Shown here: positions 61,899 to 64,000 of the stretch, piece after piece | How the letters are laid out: every line of letters begins with the position of its first letter | Position numbering within the stretch: the first letter of the stretch is position 1 | Assembly: GCF_000376425.1 (NCBI RefSeq) | Contig: NZ_AQWL01000010.1 | Coordinates: forward strand, 42,864-106,863 | DNA: 64,000 nt | DNA from: Thiobacillus denitrificans DSM 12475 | GTDB lineage: Bacteria; Pseudomonadota; Gammaproteobacteria; Burkholderiales; Thiobacillaceae | Reading direction: 5' to 3' | Notes under the pieces: generated by a model | What the model saw: the letters and a program-made list of their open reading frames with translations, nothing else | Told to the model about the DNA's origin: nothing | Databases searched by the model: none | Program-made: the position numbers and the translations under genes

Positions 61899-62504
61899 TC
61901 AGGCAGCCTTGCGCGCCAGCCTCCACCCGGCAAGCCCCAGGATTACCGCCACGCCCAGCCGCCCCCCTGCGTGCAGGAATTCGTGCCAGACCATCAGCAG
62001 CGAGAAGCGGCTGGGGTCGAGGTTGTCGACGAACATGTCCCACACGTAGGCATGCAAAGTCATGGGCAGATCAATCAGCAGGAAGCCGAAGGCCAAGAGC
62101 GCGGCAAGAGCGAAGGCAAGGGCTCTCGTATACAGCGCGCCCGGCAACGCGAAGGCGATGGCGGGGGCGATGACCAGCGGTTGCAGCATCGCGCCGGTGG
62201 TGGTGGTGACTTCGAGCCATCCCGTCGGGCTCTCCCCGATCACCTTTCCGCCCATGACGAAGAGCTGGAGGATGTTCACCCTGAGCCTCACCACGGTGTC
62301 CTGCCAGTTGTGCTCGACGCCGAGAAACAGGATGCCGAAGCGGTCGTCGATCCAGCCCAGCAGGATTCTGGTAAGGGGCAGCACGCTTTCGATCAGGGAT
62401 TCGCCCCACGCCCACGCGGCCGCGAGCGTGACGGCAAGACCGAGGATCAGCGCCAGCGCGAACCGGCCCGGGCTAGGCCAGGCGTCTGCGGTGGAGGACG
62501 GCAT
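61899..62504 (-). CDS. Exosortase-associated polytopic membrane protein
   Basis: 201 residues, overlapping the exosortase 3' end by 32 bases. Four hydrophobic stretches: FALALILGLAVTLAAAWAW, LQPLVIAPAIAFALPGALY, ALAFALAALLAFGFLLIDLP and LGVAVILGLAGWRLA. The soluble loop has FLGVEHNWQDTVVRLRVN. No catalytic motif seen. Known exosortase loci of the XrtH type carry an associated membrane protein next to the enzyme, which this resembles in position and topology. Inner membrane; role inferred. Confidence 0.75.
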   Translation of the reverse strand: MPSSTADAWPSPGRFALALILGLAVTLAAAWAWGESLIESVLPLTRILLGWIDDRFGILFLGVEHNWQDTVVRLRVNILQLFVMGGKVIGESPTGWLEVTTTTGAMLQPLVIAPAIAFALPGALYTRALAFALAALLAFGFLLIDLPMTLHAYVWDMFVDNLDPSRFSLLMVWHEFLHAGGRLGVAVILGLAGWRLARKAA

Positions 62505-63033
62505 AGAAATACAGGGCGACCGCCGCGATCAGCACCGCAGGCAGGACGGTGGTGTGCAAGACGTCGAACAGGCTGCGCTCGTTGCGGAAGGCATAGAAGA
62601 GGGCGAGGATGCGCGCCTGGTTGAGGACAAACACGAGGCCCAGCCCTAAGGCCAAGCCGATCAGTTTGCGCCGCCAGCCCAGATTGACGGCGGCAAAGGC
62701 GGCGATCAGCAGGAACATGACTTCGGTGCCTTCGCAGCCGTTGAGGATGTTGAGCCCGCCGCCCGACGCCTTGATGCTGGCAGCGACCGGCCTGGCGTTC
62801 ACCTCAGGGGTGATGACTTGCACCAGCGCGGCGGCTGGCTTGACCGTGGCCTCATGTATGACCAGCCGTTCGACCCAAGTGTCGCGTGATTCGCTCCATA
62901 CCCATTGCAGCATGGCGAACATGCCAAGAAAAATCACCAGCGAAAGCCACAAGGGATACGGCGTTTGTGGCGGTTCGTTGTCGCACTGGCCATCGGGCAG
63001 ATACGACAAATCGTTGTGCGTGAGAATGGACAT
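62473..63033 (-). CDS. xrt: Exosortase / archaeosortase family transpeptidase
   Basis: 186 residues with about four or five membrane segments (LWLSLVIFLGMFAMLQWVW, VMFLLIAAFAAVNLGW, LIGLALGLGLVFVLNQ, VLPAVLIAAVALYFYAVL). The catalytic triad is visible: Cys100 in LNGCEGTEVM, Arg141 in NQARILALFYAFRN and His160 in DVLHTTVLP. Exosortases cleave C-terminal sorting signals of exported proteins and attach them to the envelope or release them. The substrate is most likely the LRR protein two genes downstream. First gene of the cluster; 268 AT-rich bases lie upstream. Subtype not assigned. Confidence 0.88.
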   Translation of the reverse strand: MSILTHNDLSYLPDGQCDNEPPQTPYPLWLSLVIFLGMFAMLQWVWSESRDTWVERLVIHEATVKPAAALVQVITPEVNARPVAASIKASGGGLNILNGCEGTEVMFLLIAAFAAVNLGWRRKLIGLALGLGLVFVLNQARILALFYAFRNERSLFDVLHTTVLPAVLIAAVALYFYAVLHRRRLA

Positions 63034-63301
63034 GGTGCATGCGGGCGTTGAGAACGGCGCAATGCTCGGCTACGCGAATGACAGAATGATGACCGCTAAC
63101 TCCAACGCTTGGGGTGGCGGGTTTCACTGGAATACGCATAAGGCCACGACATTCTATATTTCAAGACTTACTGCCATAAAAACGCTACCACAAAACAAAA
63201 AACACTTCAGCAATCAATCAAAAAAACTTTGTTTGAATTAACTGCTGCATAGCCAAGGCCGAGTCCATAGCATCACGGACATTTCACTCCTCGCGCAAAG
63301 A
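63034..63301. other. Intergenic region upstream of the exosortase cluster
   Basis: 268 bases, with an AT-rich part at about 63145-63245. The likely promoter of the leftward exosortase-to-Rhs cluster and of the rightward small gene lies here, but no convincing -35/-10 pair was assigned. Confidence 0.4.
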
Positions 63302-63742
63302 GTGCCCGTGACTTCCACAGAAGAACCCAACAACCAGGATCATCCTGTCACGCTCTTCGCACACATTGCGGCACGATTCGAACAAATCGAACTGTCCCAA
63401 TGGACGGCCGTTGTGCTTGCATGGCTTGCCCGTTATGACGGGATCGGTCGATGCTATTTTGAAGACGAAGAGGAATCCCCAGCCCATGAGGTGCTTCACT
63501 GCATCTCCGAACTGGAGCATGGGACTACAGACGTCGAAGTAGCCCATGCGCTATCTCATCTTAAATTCCTTACTTGGCGTGTCCGCCATCCCGAAACCGC
63601 GGAGCGTTGGGATCCGCTCTCGATATCCCTCAGTGATTTCATCGGCGGGAACTTGTCGCCCAATTGCTGGAAATGGGAAGGCGCTTTCCCGTCCACATCC
63701 GTAATTGCCTCATGGCTCATCGAACAGCTCCTACACCGCTGA
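63302..63742 (+). CDS. Hypothetical protein
   Basis: 146 residues from a GTG (a second GTG two codons later is possible). Acidic, cytosolic, no signal or membrane segment. Motif-like stretches are LSQWTAVVLAWLARYDGIGR, DEEESPAHEVLHCISELEHG and NCWKWEGAFPSTSVIASWLI. No family recognised; the size and helical acidic character would fit an immunity protein, but nothing proves it. The IS30-type element begins about 20 bases after its stop. Confidence 0.55.
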   Translation: MPVTSTEEPNNQDHPVTLFAHIAARFEQIELSQWTAVVLAWLARYDGIGRCYFEDEEESPAHEVLHCISELEHGTTDVEVAHALSHLKFLTWRVRHPETAERWDPLSISLSDFIGGNLSPNCWKWEGAFPSTSVIASWLIEQLLHR

Positions 63743-63755
63743 TGTCCGGTGATTG

Positions 63756-64000
63756 GCGGCGGATTCAACCGGTGGATGCAACACACTAGAGACTGCGTAA
63801 GCAGAAGGAGTGTTGCAGATGAAACGAAGACCTCGGATCTATTACACGGAAAGCCAGAAAGCCTTGATGTGGGAACGTTGGAGGAAAGGGGAGTCCCTTC
63901 AACAGATCGCCCAGTTGTTTGATCGAAACCACTCATCCATACAACGCATACTGGCTGAGACCGGCGGGATAAGCCCGGCGCCACGACACCGATCGAGCTT
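63756..64000 (+). mobile_element. IS30-family insertion sequence, left end (partial)
   Basis: Begins near 63756-63780, where GGATTCAACCGGTGGATGCAA resembles IS30-type terminal repeats I know from this family. It continues into the transposase start at 63819. The right end lies beyond the window, so the exact boundaries and target duplication cannot be set. Confidence 0.6.
63819..64000 (+). CDS. IS30-family transposase, N-terminal part
   Basis: About 60 codons before the window ends. The ATG is preceded by AAGGAG (7-8 bases away). The sequence MKRRPRIYYTESQKALMWER, then GESLQQIAQLFDRNHSSIQR and ILAETGGI, is the helix-turn-helix start of a common IS30-family transposase (DDE enzyme). The catalytic part lies outside. 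Confidence 0.9.
   Translation, partial: MKRRPRIYYTESQKALMWERWRKGESLQQIAQLFDRNHSSIQRILAETGGISPAPRHRSS

Overview
The window is a GC-rich bacterial segment that looks like accessory DNA from a Gram-negative proteobacterium, most likely a betaproteobacterium. The reasons are an RND efflux tripartite set, an F-type conjugation apparatus with outer-membrane lipoproteins, an exosortase and an IS30-type transposase. The species cannot be named from the sequence alone. No rRNA, tRNA or CRISPR array was recognised.

Layout. (1) 1-7747: remains of an HlyD/RbbA-type ABC exporter, scrambled by an inversion-like rearrangement and joined to an RND efflux operon (acrA missing its 5' end, then intact acrB and an OprM-like outer-membrane lipoprotein). 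(2) 7748-8396: non-coding DNA holding a 351-bp element with unusual two-part 32-bp inverted ends and a perfect 34-bp palindrome. (3) 8397-18260: a Wadjet-like SMC anti-plasmid defence operon on the minus strand (WYL regulator, JetA, JetB, a very long JetC, JetD) plus a coupled fifth gene with a topoisomerase-type zinc finger. (4) 18537-26651: an SRAP/YedK protein, a sigma-54-like protein fused to a GIY-YIG nuclease domain, a globin-coupled diguanylate cyclase/phosphodiesterase preceded by a (GCAA)6 repeat inside a coupled leader ORF, a XerC/D-type recombinase, a Phd/VapC-type toxin-antitoxin pair and a small membrane protein. (5) 26670-46841: one 20-kb minus-strand operon for an F-type (MPF-F) type IV secretion system, lytic transglycosylase to TraG, with TraN split into two separately exported proteins. 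No relaxase or coupling protein lies in the window. (6) 47244-52480: a PLD-like protein and a tandem array of Rhs immunity genes interleaved with worn-down Rhs 3' ends. (7) 52442-63033: an operon-like series of exosortase, exosortase-associated membrane protein, LRR surface protein with a sorting signal, a secreted helical protein, a transglutaminase-fold protein and a Sec-exported Rhs protein carrying an HNH-type nuclease tip. (8) 63302-64000: a small hypothetical gene and the start of an IS30-family element.

How the parts may work together. The Wadjet operon would cleave incoming plasmids, while the neighbouring tra operon builds a conjugative pilus, so defence and transfer modules lie within 10 kb of each other. 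The exosortase-to-Rhs gene series reads as one transcriptional block and suggests a polymorphic toxin displayed or anchored through an exosortase-processed partner. This cohesion is inferred from gene order and spacing. The array of immunity genes downstream records repeated replacement of the toxin tip by recombination in a conserved tail that lies after the toxin domain.
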